Assembly: GCA_945957365.1 (NCBI GenBank)
Contig: CAMFKI010000023.1
Location: 1 to 64,000, forward strand
Reading direction: 5' to 3'
Length of the DNA stretch: 64,000 nt
DNA from: an uncultured Alphaproteobacteria bacterium
Lineage (GTDB): Bacteria; Pseudomonadota; Alphaproteobacteria; Rhizobiales; Aestuariivirgaceae
The notes under the pieces are model-generated. The model saw only the letters and a program-made list of their open reading frames with translations. It was not told the DNA's origin and did not search any database. Positions 8,680 to 18,892 of the stretch are shown here, piece by piece (within the stretch, counting starts at the first letter, position 1; every line of letters begins with the position of its first letter). Made by a program: the position numbers and the translations under genes.

Positions 8680-8820
8680 GAGAGGCCCTCATCCGCCCTG
8701 TCGGGCACCTTCTCCCATCCCTACGGGACGGGAGAAGGACTGGGTGCGCGATCTCCCCACGAGTCCTTCTCCCGTTGCGGAGCAATGGGAGAAGGTGGCC
8801 GACAGGCCGGATGAGGGCCC
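8680..8820. repeat. REPIN-like inverted pair, family B, copy 1
   Basis: A unit reading CCCTCATCCGCCCTGTCGGG and then a short hairpin is followed at 8765-8818 by its inverted copy ending in GGCCGGATGAGGGCC. The spacer contains CCCCACGAGTCC, which is also present in the copy at 37195-37341. The whole 140-base element is thus a compound unit. It fills the gap between the dehydrogenase and hemB 3' ends, where it may act as a bidirectional terminator. Confidence 0.75.
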
Positions 8821-8834
8821 TTCGCGCCGTTGCC

Positions 8835-9851
<1,017 letters not shown>

Positions 9852-9896
9852 TCATTAACAACAGGGAACCGGCGCGCGCAACCGGCCACCCATGCC

Positions 9897-10769
9897 CTAC
9901 TGGCAGATGCGGTAACCGCCCTTGCGCTGCAGCACGTCCACATGGAAGTGGTCGCCGTGATAGGGGTCGGAGCCGGGGCCGAGCACCGTGGTGAAGCGGG
10001 TGCAGGCCGCCTTGCGGATATCCTCGAGGAATGAATCGCTCTTGGCCGCGCCGGAAGCGCCTGGGAGATCGCCGCCCCAGTTGTCGCTGCCGCCCACCGT
10101 CACCTTGTCCTGCCCTGCGAAGGTGAAGCCCGACATGTCCAGCGCATTGGCCTTGCTGTGTTCCGACATCTTGCCCGAGGCGGCGTTGTTGCGGAAGCGG
10201 CAGGCATAGGAGGTGGCGGTGCGGATTGCGGTGACGGCGGTGCCGAGCCGTTGCTTCGCCGCGGGCTGCACGTCGTCGGTCACCCAGGCGGCGAGAGCGG
10301 CCGCCATGGCGCAGGTTTCGGTCGCCGGCGGCACCAGCGCCACCCCGGCCACCGCGCTGATCTCGATCGGGGCGGGGGCGCCGCAGCCGCCTTCCTCGCC
10401 GATCGGATCGAGTGGCTTGTAGGTGACGGGAAGGCCGGCCAGCAGTGTGGTGCAGGCGGCGCGTCCGGCCGCCACCGCCGCGGCGGGCCAGCCGGTGCCG
10501 GCGGCCGCCGGAGGACTCGGAGGCGGGGCGGGGGGTGCATCACCGGGCACCGGGCGTGCCTGCGGGATCGGAATGGCCGAAGTGGCGGAGGCCGCGGAGG
10601 GCGGAGCCGCCGGCCTGGGCTTCGGCAACGGGACGGCCGCGGGGTCCGCCGGCGCGGCGGGTGCCTCCGGCCGCGGGCGCGGGACCGGCACGGTGCCGGC
10701 GGCCAGCGCGCCATGGGTGGCGGCAAGGCAGGCGAGGGCGGCGAGAAGGGGCGCTTTCACGGCCTCCAT
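9897..10769 (-). CDS. Exported extensin-like (M15 peptidase-like) protein
   Basis: The 290-residue precursor has a signal peptide (APLLAALACLAATHGALA), a Pro/Ala-rich linker up to about residue 85, and a C-terminal extensin-like domain (PF06904 type). The domain carries SEHSKANALDM and YHGDHFHVD, spaced like the zinc ligands of M15/LAS peptidoglycan peptidases (His-x6-Asp and His-x2-His-x-His). A periplasmic cell-wall role is inferred. A paralogue lies at 34472-35677 and shares FTTVLGPG, HFH and YRIC. I chose ATG at 10769 over a TTG nine codons upstream because it begins the signal peptide. It is divergent from ldtR. Confidence 0.82.
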   Translation of the reverse strand: MEAVKAPLLAALACLAATHGALAAGTVPVPRPRPEAPAAPADPAAVPLPKPRPAAPPSAASATSAIPIPQARPVPGDAPPAPPPSPPAAAGTGWPAAAVAAGRAACTTLLAGLPVTYKPLDPIGEEGGCGAPAPIEISAVAGVALVPPATETCAMAAALAAWVTDDVQPAAKQRLGTAVTAIRTATSYACRFRNNAASGKMSEHSKANALDMSGFTFAGQDKVTVGGSDNWGGDLPGASGAAKSDSFLEDIRKAACTRFTTVLGPGSDPYHGDHFHVDVLQRKGGYRICQ

Positions 10770-10910
10770 CTTCAGGCCTGTCGACGGCCGCCGCAAGCCC
10801 GGCGTCCCTTTGCGACCACCTGCTGCAACACCCCCTTAAGGGTGCTTGCCAAGGCTCTGTAAAGCTTAGCTCCGCTTTGCCGAAATCCCTGAAAACATAA
10901 GAAGATGTTT

Positions 10911-10926
10911 ACTCAAACAATTGAGT
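10911..10926. promoter_or_regulatory. Candidate LdtR operator
   Basis: ACTCAA-ACAA-TTGAGT is a perfect 6-4-6 inverted repeat in the AT-rich divergent region between the extensin-like gene and ldtR, about 90 bases before the ldtR start. MarR-family dimers bind palindromes of this size, usually autogenously. It could serve both divergent genes. I see no equally good copy before ldtP. The assignment is inference. Confidence 0.42.
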
Positions 10927-11014
10927 GGCTCTTAAGGGCTGTCGCCTAGCCTCGGCTGCAGAAAGAGGGCGGAACCATCGGGATCCGCCCCGCAACAAGG
11001 GTGATCGCGACGTC

Positions 11015-11527
11015 ATGCCAGCTGAAACCAAACCCGCCGCAAGCCTCCCCGCCGAGCCGGGGAGCGGCCAGGTCAAGTCGCGCTATCTCGATTCCCTCAA
11101 CCTGATCGAGCGCCTGCACCGCCGCCTGCTGGAAGTCATCAAGGACGACTTCGAGCGCCATGGCGAGCCGGGCATCAACCCGGTCCAGGCGCTGCTCATC
11201 TACAACATGGCCGATGCCGACCTGACCGCCGGCGAGTTGAAGACGCGCGGCCATTACCACGGCTCCAACGTCTCGTATAACCTCAAGAAGCTGGTCGAGG
11301 CGGGCTATGTCCACCATGAGCGCTCGGCCAATGACCGGCGCTCGGTGCGGGTGCGGCTGACGGCCAAGGGCCAGGCCATCCGCAACCGTGTCGACGCGCT
11401 CTATGACCGCCAGCTGCGGGCCGTGGAGCAGGTGGCCGGTCTGGGCGCCGAGGAGCTCGAACGCATCAACAAGTCGCTGGCCCGGCTGGAGCGCTACTGG
11501 ACCGACCAGATCCTCTATCGCCTGTGA
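11015..11527 (+). CDS. ldtR: MarR family regulator, LdtR type
   Basis: The 170-residue winged-helix protein has a MarR core at about residues 35-140. The recognition region is around TAGELKTRGHYHGSNVSYNL and the wing around ERSANDRRSVRVRLTAKGQ. Sequence character and the immediate position upstream of a YkuD L,D-transpeptidase match LdtR of Liberibacter and Sinorhizobium, which activates ldtP and affects stress tolerance and motility (established for those organisms). The ATG at 11015 gives the usual short polar N-terminus; an upstream frame extension has no support. A 16-base palindrome lies about 90 bases upstream. Confidence 0.85.
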   Translation: MPAETKPAASLPAEPGSGQVKSRYLDSLNLIERLHRRLLEVIKDDFERHGEPGINPVQALLIYNMADADLTAGELKTRGHYHGSNVSYNLKKLVEAGYVHHERSANDRRSVRVRLTAKGQAIRNRVDALYDRQLRAVEQVAGLGAEELERINKSLARLERYWTDQILYRL

Positions 11528-11679
11528 GTTTTCCGACCCTGCAAACGGCCGGAGGGGCCGTGCTGTTGCCGAAACGCATCAGCACGGCCCCGAACGTCGT
11601 CCGCGGCGTGCCGATACCGTGGCAAATCTCATTCTTGCCGCATTTGGCGGGCTTGTCGTGGCTGCAATGTGGCCCGGTT

Positions 11680-11708
11680 TTGACGAGTCGGGCTGCAACT
11701 GGTATTGA
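11680..11708 (+). promoter_or_regulatory. Sigma-70-type promoter of ldtP
   Basis: TTGACG at 11680-11685, a 17-base spacer and TATTGA at 11703-11708 lie about 60 bases before the ldtP start. The preceding gap (11528-11679) shows no terminator, so ldtP may also receive read-through from ldtR. Confidence 0.45.
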
Positions 11709-11767
11709 GGCCGGCTTGGGTGCCGAGGAGTGGCGGCGCCCCTGCGGACCCGGAGAATGAGGTTGTG

Positions 11768-13861
11768 ATGAAGTTGTGGGCTTACGCGCGTTCCAAGCGC
11801 GCCTTGCAGTGCGTTTCCATGGCCGTGCTGCTTTCCCTGACGGTCGGCGTGGCGTTGCCCGGCACCGTGCGGGCCGAGGACGACAACTCGCTGTTCTCGC
11901 AGATCTTCAAGAAGAAAAACGGCGGCCAGTCGGCGTCCACGAGCACGACGGGCCATAGCCAGGGTTCGGGCATTGCCTCGACCACCGAGACCAAGGTGGT
12001 GAACGACGGCAGCATCTCCCCCTTCATCGCCTCCGACAGTGCCGCGCAGATCCAGGCGATGGCCGACAAATACGCCAAGATCGTCGCCGACGGCGGCTGG
12101 CCGACGGTGCCCAACGGCCGCATCAAGAAGGGCTCCAAGGGCAAGCAGGTGGCGATCCTCAACCAGCGCCTCTACGTCGAGGGCTATCTCCGCGTCGAGG
12201 CCACGCAGGGCGAATTCCAGGATCTCTTCACCTCGGCCACCGAGGACGCCCTCAAGCGCTTCCAGTACAATCACGGCCTGTCGCCCACCGGGGTGATGGA
12301 CGGCGTCACGCTGCAGGCCCTCAACGTGCCGGCGGCCCAGCGCCTCGCCACCATCAAGGCCAATATCCCGCGCCTCGACGAATATTCGAAGAACCTCGGC
12401 AACCGCTACATCGTCGTCAACGTGCCGGCCCAGCAGATCGAATCGGTGGCGGACGGCAAGGTCTATTCGCTGCACAACGCCATCGTCGGCCGCCCGTCGC
12501 GTCCCACGCCCGTGGTGATGACGCCGCTGACCATCGTGCGCTTCAATCCCTACTGGAACGCGCCGCCCTCGATCATCGAGCGCGACCTCATTCCGCGCAT
12601 GCAGTCGCGCGGCGCCTCCAAGGTGCTCTCCGACATGAACATCAAGGTGTTCCAGGGCGTCAACGGTCCCGAGGTCGATCCCGACAAGGTCGACTGGCGC
12701 ACCGCCAAGATCACCGACTATCACTTCCGCCAGGAGCCGGGCGGCGAGAACGCCATGGCCACCGCCAAGATCGAGTTCAACAGCCCCTTCGGCATCTATC
12801 TCCACGACACGCCGGAGCCGCAGCTGTTCAAGACCGCCAACCGCTTCTATTCGTCGGGCTGCGTGCGCGTCGAACAGGTGGCGATCCTGATCAACTGGAT
12901 CCTGCAGGGCCAGGACGGCATCAACGATGCCAAGATCGCCGACCTCGCCAAGACCAAGGAGCGGCTCGACGTCAACATCGCAAATCCGCCGCAGCTGCGC
13001 GTCGCCTACCTGACGGCGTGGCCCGCCAAGGATGGCGTCGCGGCCTTCCGTGACGACGTCTACCAGATGGACGGTACCGGCTTCGTGGTCGGCCAGCCCC
13101 TGCCGGTGGGCGAGAACCAGGATGGCCAGCGCTTCGTGCTGAAGCCCATCCCCTATCTCCAGCAGGACATCGACACCAACGACGGCGGCGGCTTCCTCAA
13201 CGCGCTGTTCCACGGCAAGAGTGCCGAGAACGACGTGGTCCGCCCCGGCCAGAGCAAGCCGGGCAGCGACGCCCTGGTGAGCACCGGCGGCAAGCCGGTG
13301 ACGGGTGCTGCGGCCAAGACCGCCACCGCGGCGGCCAAGGCCACCGGCCCCGCCACCACGCGCAAGTACCTGTTCGGCTCCAACAAGGACAGCCTCGCCT
13401 CGGACGCTGCGCCCGAACCCGCGACCCCGGCGAAGCCCGTCAAGAAGAAGGTCGTCCTGAAGAAGCCGGCGGCGAAGCCCACCGCGGTCGCCAAGTCGAC
13501 GACGGGCAAGACGCCGGTTGCCAAGACCACTGCCGCTACCGCGGCCAATGCCAAGGCCAAGCCCGCCACCACCACGGCGGCTGCCAAGGCTCCGGTCAAG
13601 GCATCCGCCACGGCCACCGCTGCTGCGACGCCCGCCAAGCCCGCCGCTGCCGCCGCTGCCGCCAAGCCCGCGGCAAGCTGCAAGCCCGGCAGCGACGGCA
13701 AGCTGCCCGCCGGCTGCCCGGCCACCAAGCCTGCCGCGGCCGTTGCCGCGCCGAAGCCCGCCGCGACCACCGCCGCGGTGCCGGTGCCGAAGCCCCCCGC
13801 CGCGACCGCGACGACGCCGGCCGTCAAGCCAGCCGACGGCAAGACGGCCGCCGCCAACTGA
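11768..13861 (+). CDS. ldtP: L,D-transpeptidase (YkuD family) with Ala/Pro/Lys-rich tail
   Basis: The 697-residue periplasmic enzyme begins with a signal peptide (VSMAVLLSLTVGVALPG). A peptidoglycan-binding type 1 domain lies at about residues 115-195, around KGKQVAILNQRLYVEGYL. A YkuD catalytic domain at about 205-385 ends in SSGCVRVEQ, with Cys365 as nucleophile and a conserved His in GIYLHDTPEP. The enzyme makes 3-3 meso-DAP crosslinks or attaches proteins to peptidoglycan. The last 190 residues are a low-complexity Ala/Lys/Pro/Thr tail with a lone CKPGSDGKLPAGC segment. The adjacent LdtR gene probably controls it. ATG 11768 directly precedes the signal peptide; GTG 11765 is an in-frame alternative. 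Confidence 0.92.
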   Translation: MKLWAYARSKRALQCVSMAVLLSLTVGVALPGTVRAEDDNSLFSQIFKKKNGGQSASTSTTGHSQGSGIASTTETKVVNDGSISPFIASDSAAQIQAMADKYAKIVADGGWPTVPNGRIKKGSKGKQVAILNQRLYVEGYLRVEATQGEFQDLFTSATEDALKRFQYNHGLSPTGVMDGVTLQALNVPAAQRLATIKANIPRLDEYSKNLGNRYIVVNVPAQQIESVADGKVYSLHNAIVGRPSRPTPVVMTPLTIVRFNPYWNAPPSIIERDLIPRMQSRGASKVLSDMNIKVFQGVNGPEVDPDKVDWRTAKITDYHFRQEPGGENAMATAKIEFNSPFGIYLHDTPEPQLFKTANRFYSSGCVRVEQVAILINWILQGQDGINDAKIADLAKTKERLDVNIANPPQLRVAYLTAWPAKDGVAAFRDDVYQMDGTGFVVGQPLPVGENQDGQRFVLKPIPYLQQDIDTNDGGGFLNALFHGKSAENDVVRPGQSKPGSDALVSTGGKPVTGAAAKTATAAAKATGPATTRKYLFGSNKDSLASDAAPEPATPAKPVKKKVVLKKPAAKPTAVAKSTTGKTPVAKTTAATAANAKAKPATTTAAAKAPVKASATATAAATPAKPAAAAAAAKPAASCKPGSDGKLPAGCPATKPAAAVAAPKPAATTAAVPVPKPPAATATTPAVKPADGKTAAAN

Positions 13862-13884
13862 GCGGTGCTGCATCCTCATCGTCA

Positions 13885-13912
13885 CGGGCGGGATCATCTC
13901 CCGCCCGTTTTC
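13885..13912 (+). terminator. Rho-independent terminator after ldtP
   Basis: The arms CGGGCGGGA and TCCCGCCCG form a perfect 9-bp stem with a short loop, followed by TTTTC. It starts about 24 bases after the ldtP stop codon. Confidence 0.8.
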
Positions 13913-14049
13913 TTTGTGACGCCGCAAATGCGATGCGTCCTGCCGCGTGAGGCGCGTGCCGCCCGCTAGCCAAAGATGTATCTGGACCTCACACGCGCAA
14001 TCTGCCAATTGCGCCTCAACGTATAGCGACGACGCTGGAGGAGAGAGAC

Positions 14050-15441
14050 ATGGCGAAGAAGGCTGCGAAGAAGACCGTGAAGAAGGCCGCGAAGAAGGCC
14101 GCCGCGAAGACGTCCGCGAAGCCCGTGAAGAAGACCGTGGCGAAGAAGGCATCGGCCAAGCGCGCCCCGCTGTTCCCCGGCTTCTTCAAGGAGGCGCTCG
14201 CCAAGTCTGACCCCAAGATCGCCAAGGCCATCGCCCAGGAGCTCGGCCGCCAGCAGCACGAGATCGAGCTGATCGCGTCGGAGAACATCGTCTCCAAGGC
14301 GGTGCTCGAGGCGCAGGGCTCGGTGATGACCAACAAGTATGCGGAAGGCTATCCGGGCCGCCGCTACTATGGCGGCTGCCAGTATGTCGACGTTTCCGAG
14401 CAGCTCGCGATCGACCGCGCCAAGGCGCTGTTCAGCTGCGCCTATGCCAACGTCCAGCCGCATTCGGGCGCCACGGCGAACCAGGCGGTGTTCTTCGCGC
14501 TGCTGCAGCCCGGTGACACCTACATGGGCCTCGACCTCGCCTGCGGCGGCCACCTCACCCACGGCTCGCCCGTCAACCAGTCGGGCAAGTGGTTCACCGT
14601 CGCGCCCTACAAGGTGCGCGAGGACAACCACCTGATCGACTACGACAAGCTCGAGGCCCAGGCCCATGCGGTGAAGCCGAAGCTCATCATCGCCGGCGGC
14701 TCGGCCTATCCGCGCGTCATCGACTTCAAGCGTTTCCGCCAGATCGCCGATGCGGTGGGCGCCAAGCTGATGGTCGACATGGCCCACTTCGCCGGCCTCG
14801 TGGCGGGCGGCGTGCACCCGAACCCGCTCGATCACGCCCATGTCGTCACCACCACCACCCACAAGACGCTGCGCGGGCCCCGCGGCGGCATGATCCTGTC
14901 GAACGACGAGGAACTGGGCAAGAAGTTCAACTCGGCCGTCTTCCCGGGCCTGCAGGGCGGTCCGCTCGAGCATGTGATCGCCGCCAAGGCCGTGGCCTTC
15001 GGCGAGGCGCTGAAGCCCGCCTTCAAGAAGTATGCAAAGCAGGTCGCCGACAATGCCAAGGTCCTGGCCAAGGCGATGATGGACGGCGGCTCGGACCTCG
15101 TCTCCGGCGGCACCGACACACACCTGATGCTGGTCGACCTGCGCAAGAAGGGCGTCACCGGCAAGGCCGCCGAGCAGTCGCTGGGCCGCGCCTTCATCAC
15201 CTGCAACAAGAACGGCATCCCCTTCGATCCCGCACCCTTCACCATCACCAGCGGAATCCGCCTCGGCACGCCGGCGGGCACCACCCGCGGCTTCGGCGCG
15301 GCCGAGTTCACGGAGGTCGGCGCGCTGATCAACGAGGTCCTCGACGGGCTCGCGAAGAACGGCGAAGGCAACAACGGCAAGGTCGAGAAGGCGGTCGCCG
15401 CCAAGGTCAGGAAGCTGACGGGCAAGTTCCCGATCTACTGA
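14050..15441 (+). CDS. glyA: Serine hydroxymethyltransferase with histone-H1-like N-terminal tail
   Basis: GlyA converts serine and tetrahydrofolate to glycine and methylenetetrahydrofolate, using PLP. The catalytic body is complete: [19 protein letters not shown], the PLP lysine in [13 protein letters not shown], and a normal C-terminus ending in GKFPIY. The 463-residue length exceeds the usual 415-435. The excess is a tail of about 38 residues made almost only of Lys, Ala, Thr, Val and Ser ([20 protein letters not shown] and onward), resembling histone H1 or HU tails. The start is secure: GGAGGAGAGAG sits just before ATG 14050 and there is no internal Met near the catalytic start. The tail might bind nucleic acid; that is inference. 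nrdR and rib genes follow. Confidence 0.96.
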   Translation: MAKKAAKKTVKKAAKKAAAKTSAKPVKKTVAKKASAKRAPLFPGFFKEALAKSDPKIAKAIAQELGRQQHEIELIASENIVSKAVLEAQGSVMTNKYAEGYPGRRYYGGCQYVDVSEQLAIDRAKALFSCAYANVQPHSGATANQAVFFALLQPGDTYMGLDLACGGHLTHGSPVNQSGKWFTVAPYKVREDNHLIDYDKLEAQAHAVKPKLIIAGGSAYPRVIDFKRFRQIADAVGAKLMVDMAHFAGLVAGGVHPNPLDHAHVVTTTTHKTLRGPRGGMILSNDEELGKKFNSAVFPGLQGGPLEHVIAAKAVAFGEALKPAFKKYAKQVADNAKVLAKAMMDGGSDLVSGGTDTHLMLVDLRKKGVTGKAAEQSLGRAFITCNKNGIPFDPAPFTITSGIRLGTPAGTTRGFGAAEFTEVGALINEVLDGLAKNGEGNNGKVEKAVAAKVRKLTGKFPIY

Positions 15442-15467
15442 GCGGAAAGACCAGACACTCCCACAGT

Positions 15468-15493
15468 GGCCGGGCTCGTCCCGGCCATTTTTT
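15468..15493 (+). terminator. Rho-independent terminator after glyA
   Basis: GGCCGGG-CTCGT-CCCGGCC forms a perfect 7-bp stem followed by ATTTTTT, 26 bases past the glyA stop codon. It separates glyA from nrdR transcription. Confidence 0.85.
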
Positions 15494-15498
15494 GCGGC

Positions 15499-15606
15499 GC
15501 AACCCCCACCCCTACCCCTCCCCACAAGGGGGAGGGGGACCCCGATGAGGCGCGTCCGTTCTTGTTTCCCCTCCCCCTCGTGGGGAGGGGCAGGGGTGGG
15601 GGGCAA
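15499..15606. repeat. Long imperfect palindrome, family C
   Basis: A C-rich arm (CCCCCACCCCTACCCCTCCC and onward, 15499-15540) is mirrored by GTGGGGAGGGGCAGGGGTGG at 15580-15600. The two form a large hairpin of about 100 bases between glyA and nrdR. Such pairs occur dispersed in many Hyphomicrobiales genomes. Only this copy is seen in the window. Confidence 0.65.
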
Positions 15607-15658
15607 CCGGGGAACACCCGTGCACCCCCTTGACCCACCCCCACCACTCCCGCAAGAC

Positions 15659-16171
15659 ATGGTGCAACTCCACAGCCTGAGTCACCATCCCTTGCGCTGC
15701 CCATTCTGCTCCAACGAAGAAACCCAGGTGAAGGACAGCCGTCCCACCGAGGACGGCACGGCCATTCGCCGCCGCCGCTACTGCCCGGATTGCTCCGGCC
15801 GCTTCACCACCTTCGAGCGGGTCCAGCTGCGCGAACTCATGGTGCTGAAAAAGTCCGGCCGTCGCGTGCCCTTCGACCGCGACAAGCTGATGCGCTCGAT
15901 CCAGGTGGCGCTCAGGAAGCGCCCGGTGGACCCCGAGCGGGTGGAGCGCATGGTCTCCGGCATCGTCCGGCGCCTGGAAAGCCTGGGGGAAAGCGAGATC
16001 AAGTCCGAAACCGTGGGCAAGCTCGTGATGGAAGCCCTCAAGATGCTCGACGACGTCGCCTATGTGCGCTTCGCCTCGGTCTACAAGAACTTCCGCGAAG
16101 CCAAGGACTTCGAGGAGCTCTTGGGCGAGCTCTCGGGCGAGGACGACAACGGCGAGACCGGTGACAACTGA
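15659..16171 (+). CDS. nrdR: Transcriptional repressor NrdR
   Basis: NrdR represses ribonucleotide reductase genes by binding NrdR boxes when loaded with ATP/dATP. The product has the zinc ribbon CPFC...CPDC at its N-terminus and an ATP-cone around [20 protein letters not shown]. The canonical protein begins at Met-x-Cys-Pro-Phe-Cys. An in-frame TTG at 15692 would give exactly that, whereas the first ATG (15659, used here) adds 11 residues. Neither has a clear ribosome site, so the start is uncertain. The gene ends inside ribD (overlap from GTG 16161), so the two are coupled. The glyA-nrdR-rib order is conserved in the order Hyphomicrobiales. Confidence 0.93.
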   Translation: MVQLHSLSHHPLRCPFCSNEETQVKDSRPTEDGTAIRRRRYCPDCSGRFTTFERVQLRELMVLKKSGRRVPFDRDKLMRSIQVALRKRPVDPERVERMVSGIVRRLESLGESEIKSETVGKLVMEALKMLDDVAYVRFASVYKNFREAKDFEELLGELSGEDDNGETGDN

Positions 16172-17159
16172 CGACGCGCGCTGGATGGACGTGGCGCTCA
16201 GGCTCGGCCGCCGGGCGCTGGGCACGACGGCTGAAAATCCCAATGTCGGCTGCGTGATCGTGCACGACGGCCGGCTCGCCGGCGTGGGCTGGACCCAGCC
16301 CGGCGGCCGCCCCCACGCCGAGACGGAAGCCCTGAAGATGGCGGGCGACAAGGCCCGCGGCGCCACCGCCTACGTGACGCTGGAACCCTGTGCGCATCAT
16401 GGCCGGACCGGCCCCTGCGCCGAGGCCCTGGCCGCCGCCGGCATCGCCCGCGTGGTCACCGCGATCGAGGATCCGGACCCGCGCGTCTCGGGCGGCGGCC
16501 TCGCCATTCTGCGGCGGGCGGGCATCGCCTGCGAGACCGGCCTGAAGGCGGACGAAGCCCGACGCGACATGGCCGGCTTCCTCACTCGAATTGGCAAGAA
16601 ACGCAGCCAAGTGATTCTGAAGATGGCCTTTTCCGATGATGGCAAGATCGCCGCCGGCACCGGCCAGCGCACTGCCATCTCCGGCCCGGAGGCAAAGGCC
16701 TACGTCCACCTGCTGCGCGCCCAGTCGAACGCCATCCTCGTCGGCATGGGCACCGTGCGGGCCGACGACCCCGAACTCACCTGCCGCCTGCCGGGCCTCC
16801 GCAACCGCTCGCCCAGGCCCTTCGTGATGAGCCGCCACGGCAACCTGCCGCCAGCCTCGCATCTCGCCAGGCTGGGCGCCGAGGTGCTGCGCGGTTCGGT
16901 CCCGCAGGTGCTGGAGGATCTGGCACTGCGCGGCATCAACCGCCTGATGGTCGAGGGCGGCGCCCGGGTGGCGCGGAGCTTCCTCGAGGCCGGGCTGGTC
17001 GATGAATTCCACCTCATCCGATCGCCCAGGACGCTGGGGCCTGAAGGTTTGGACGGCCTCGACGGCCTGTCCCTCGACCAGGCATTGCAGCCATTCACCC
17101 TGCTGGAGCAGGAAAAGCTTGGGAGCGACCTCCTGACCGTCTATGAAGCGCGAAACTAA
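16161..17159 (+). CDS. ribD: Bifunctional riboflavin deaminase/reductase
   Basis: RibD carries out the second and third steps of riboflavin synthesis from GTP. The 332-residue product has an N-terminal cytidine-deaminase-like zinc site (HAETEAL and [11 protein letters not shown]) and a C-terminal dihydrofolate-reductase-like domain ([46 protein letters not shown]). GTG 16161 overlaps the nrdR stop codon by 11 bases. A family B repeat separates it from ribE, so the riboflavin genes may not be one uninterrupted transcript. No FMN riboswitch is visible upstream. Confidence 0.95.
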   Translation: MTTDDARWMDVALRLGRRALGTTAENPNVGCVIVHDGRLAGVGWTQPGGRPHAETEALKMAGDKARGATAYVTLEPCAHHGRTGPCAEALAAAGIARVVTAIEDPDPRVSGGGLAILRRAGIACETGLKADEARRDMAGFLTRIGKKRSQVILKMAFSDDGKIAAGTGQRTAISGPEAKAYVHLLRAQSNAILVGMGTVRADDPELTCRLPGLRNRSPRPFVMSRHGNLPPASHLARLGAEVLRGSVPQVLEDLALRGINRLMVEGGARVARSFLEAGLVDEFHLIRSPRTLGPEGLDGLDGLSLDQALQPFTLLEQEKLGSDLLTVYEARN

Positions 17160-17161
17160 AT

Positions 17162-17308
17162 TCCCTTCTCCCGTCGGCGAAGCCGATGGGAGAAGGTGGC
17201 CGAAGGCCGGATGAGGGCCTCTTTCCGCGAGTCCCGCCGGTTGAAGCAGCCCTCATCCGCCCTGTCGGGCACCTTCTCCCATTGCGTTCCGCAACGGGAG
17301 AAGGGACT
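17162..17308. repeat. REPIN-like inverted pair, family B, copy 2
   Basis: Two family B units lie in the opposite arrangement to the copy at 8680. The first ends in GGCCGGATGAGGGCC (to 17219) and the second begins CCCTCATCCGCCCTGTCGGG (from 17250), so their other ends face outward. It occupies nearly all of the ribD-ribE gap and ends about 25 bases before the ribE start. Confidence 0.72.
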
Positions 17309-17331
17309 GAACCGCGAGACTGAAGAGCGAC

Positions 17332-17925
17332 ATGTTCACCGGCATCATCACCGACATCGGCACCGTGCGCGCCGTCCAGAAGGCCGGCGACACGCGGTTC
17401 GAGATCGCGACCTCCTATGATCTCGGCACCGTCGACATGGGCGCATCCATCGCCTGCAACGGCTGCTGCCTTACCGTGATCGAGAAGGGGCCGGACTGGT
17501 TCGCCATCCAGGCCTCGGCCGAGACGCTCTCCAAGACCACGCTGGCCGACTGGCGGCAGGGCACCCGCATCAACCTCGAGCGGGCGCTGAAGATCGGCGA
17601 CGAGCTGGGCGGCCACATCGTCTCGGGCCACGTCGACGGGCTGGGCGAGATCGTCTCGATCACGCCGGAGGGAGACTCGATGCGCTTCACGTTCCGCGTG
17701 CCCGATGAGCTCGCCCGCTTCATCGCCCCCAAGGGCTCGGTGGCCATCGACGGCACCTCGCTCACCGTCAACGAGGTCCAGGGCAACACCTTCGGCGTCA
17801 ACATCATCCCGCACACCCAGGCCGTCACCACCTGGGGCGCCATGAAGCCGGGCCAGCGGGTCAACATTGAAATCGACATGCTGGCGCGCTATGTCGCCCG
17901 CCTTACCGAGTACAAACCGTCATGA
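17332..17925 (+). CDS. ribE: Riboflavin synthase alpha subunit
   Basis: The enzyme dismutates two 6,7-dimethyl-8-ribityllumazine molecules into riboflavin and the pyrimidine precursor. The 197-residue protein begins with the signature [12 protein letters not shown] and consists of two lumazine-binding repeats. The first contains [13 protein letters not shown]; the second starts around [14 protein letters not shown] and contains [13 protein letters not shown]. Its stop codon overlaps the ribH start (ATGA), as expected for partners acting in sequence. Confidence 0.95.
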   Translation: MFTGIITDIGTVRAVQKAGDTRFEIATSYDLGTVDMGASIACNGCCLTVIEKGPDWFAIQASAETLSKTTLADWRQGTRINLERALKIGDELGGHIVSGHVDGLGEIVSITPEGDSMRFTFRVPDELARFIAPKGSVAIDGTSLTVNEVQGNTFGVNIIPHTQAVTTWGAMKPGQRVNIEIDMLARYVARLTEYKPS

Positions 17926-18416
17926 AGACCGAAAAATCCACCGCACCCGTCGAACAGGTGCGCGCCCATCTCCTGATCCTCGAGGCCCGCTTCTACGGCG
18001 AGCTCTGCGACGAACTCTGCCGCGGCGCCATCGCCGCCATCGAGCGGGCAGGGGCAACGTGGGAGCGCATGGCCGTTCCCGGCGCGCTCGAAATCCCCGG
18101 CGCCATCGCGATGGCCCACGAGACCGGCCTCTATCACGGCTACGTGGCGCTGGGCTGCGTGCTGCGCGGCGAGACCACGCACTACGACATCGTCTCGGAA
18201 GAAAGTGCCCGCGGCATCATGGACCTCACCCTCGAGGGCCTGTGCATCGGCAACGGCATCCTCACCTGCGAGAACGAGGCCCAGGCCTGGGCCCGCGCCA
18301 AGGTCGACGACATGGACAAGGGTGGCGGGGCCGCCGATGCGGCCCTCGCCATGATCCGCTTTTCCCGGCTGATGGGCCGCAAGGCCGCCGGCCTCGAAAC
18401 GAAGGCCCAATCGTGA
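17922..18416 (+). CDS. ribH: 6,7-dimethyl-8-ribityllumazine synthase
   Basis: RibH condenses the pyrimidine precursor with 3,4-dihydroxy-2-butanone 4-phosphate to give lumazine, the substrate of RibE. The 164-residue product has the motif [14 protein letters not shown] and the catalytic His region [14 protein letters not shown]. The length and N-terminus fit the pentameric or icosahedral enzyme; the oligomer type is not decidable here. It overlaps ribE and nusB by 4 bases each. Confidence 0.95.
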   Translation: MKTEKSTAPVEQVRAHLLILEARFYGELCDELCRGAIAAIERAGATWERMAVPGALEIPGAIAMAHETGLYHGYVALGCVLRGETTHYDIVSEESARGIMDLTLEGLCIGNGILTCENEAQAWARAKVDDMDKGGGAADAALAMIRFSRLMGRKAAGLETKAQS

Positions 18417-18892
18417 GCGCCAACGACAACAACAAGTACCCGCGCGAGCGCCGCTCCGCCGCACGGCTCGGTGCGGTTCAGGCGCTGTACCAGATGGACC
18501 TCTCGGGGAGCGACGTCGGCGAGACGCTGGCGCAGTTTTCCGCGCGCGCGGCGGGCGAGAATTTCGAGGACGGCCAGTGCGGCGAGGCCGACTACCGCCA
18601 CTTGAAGGACGTCGTCGACGGCGTGGTGCGCGAGCAGAAGGCGATCGACCCCGCGGTCGACAAGATCCTCGACAAGGCCTGGCCGCTGCACCGGCTCGAT
18701 TCCACCGTGCGCGCCATCCTGCGCGCCGGCGCCTATGAGCTGATGTTCATGGAGCGCGTGCCGGCCAAGGTCGCGATCAGCGAATACGTCGACGTGGCGG
18801 ATGCCTTCTTCGGTCCCGAGGAGCCACGATTCGTCAACGGCGTGCTGAACCACCTGGCGCGCCAGGCGCGGCCCAGGGAATTCACCGAGTGA
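18413..18892 (+). CDS. nusB: Transcription antitermination factor NusB
   Basis: NusB binds boxA RNA together with ribosomal protein S10 in the rRNA antitermination complex. The 159-residue helical protein shows [20 protein letters not shown] at the N-terminus and the family signature around [18 protein letters not shown] and FVNGVLN. It starts at GTG within the ribH stop codon and overlaps the following MFS gene in the same manner. The ribH-nusB pairing is widespread. Confidence 0.95.
   Translation: MSANDNNKYPRERRSAARLGAVQALYQMDLSGSDVGETLAQFSARAAGENFEDGQCGEADYRHLKDVVDGVVREQKAIDPAVDKILDKAWPLHRLDSTVRAILRAGAYELMFMERVPAKVAISEYVDVADAFFGPEEPRFVNGVLNHLARQARPREFTE

Noticed and set aside
8680..8820. 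CRISPR array
   Set aside because: The repeats are inverted pairs with one spacer, not regular direct repeats with several different spacers.
11579..14152. Very long open frame on the minus strand across ldtP and the glyA tail
   Set aside because: It mirrors the GC-rich third positions of ldtP, is dominated by Arg/Gly/His/Leu, and has no domain; it is a shadow of the real gene.
17160..17331. FMN riboswitch before ribE
   Set aside because: The gap is occupied by a family B palindromic pair, and none of the conserved FMN aptamer segments was seen.
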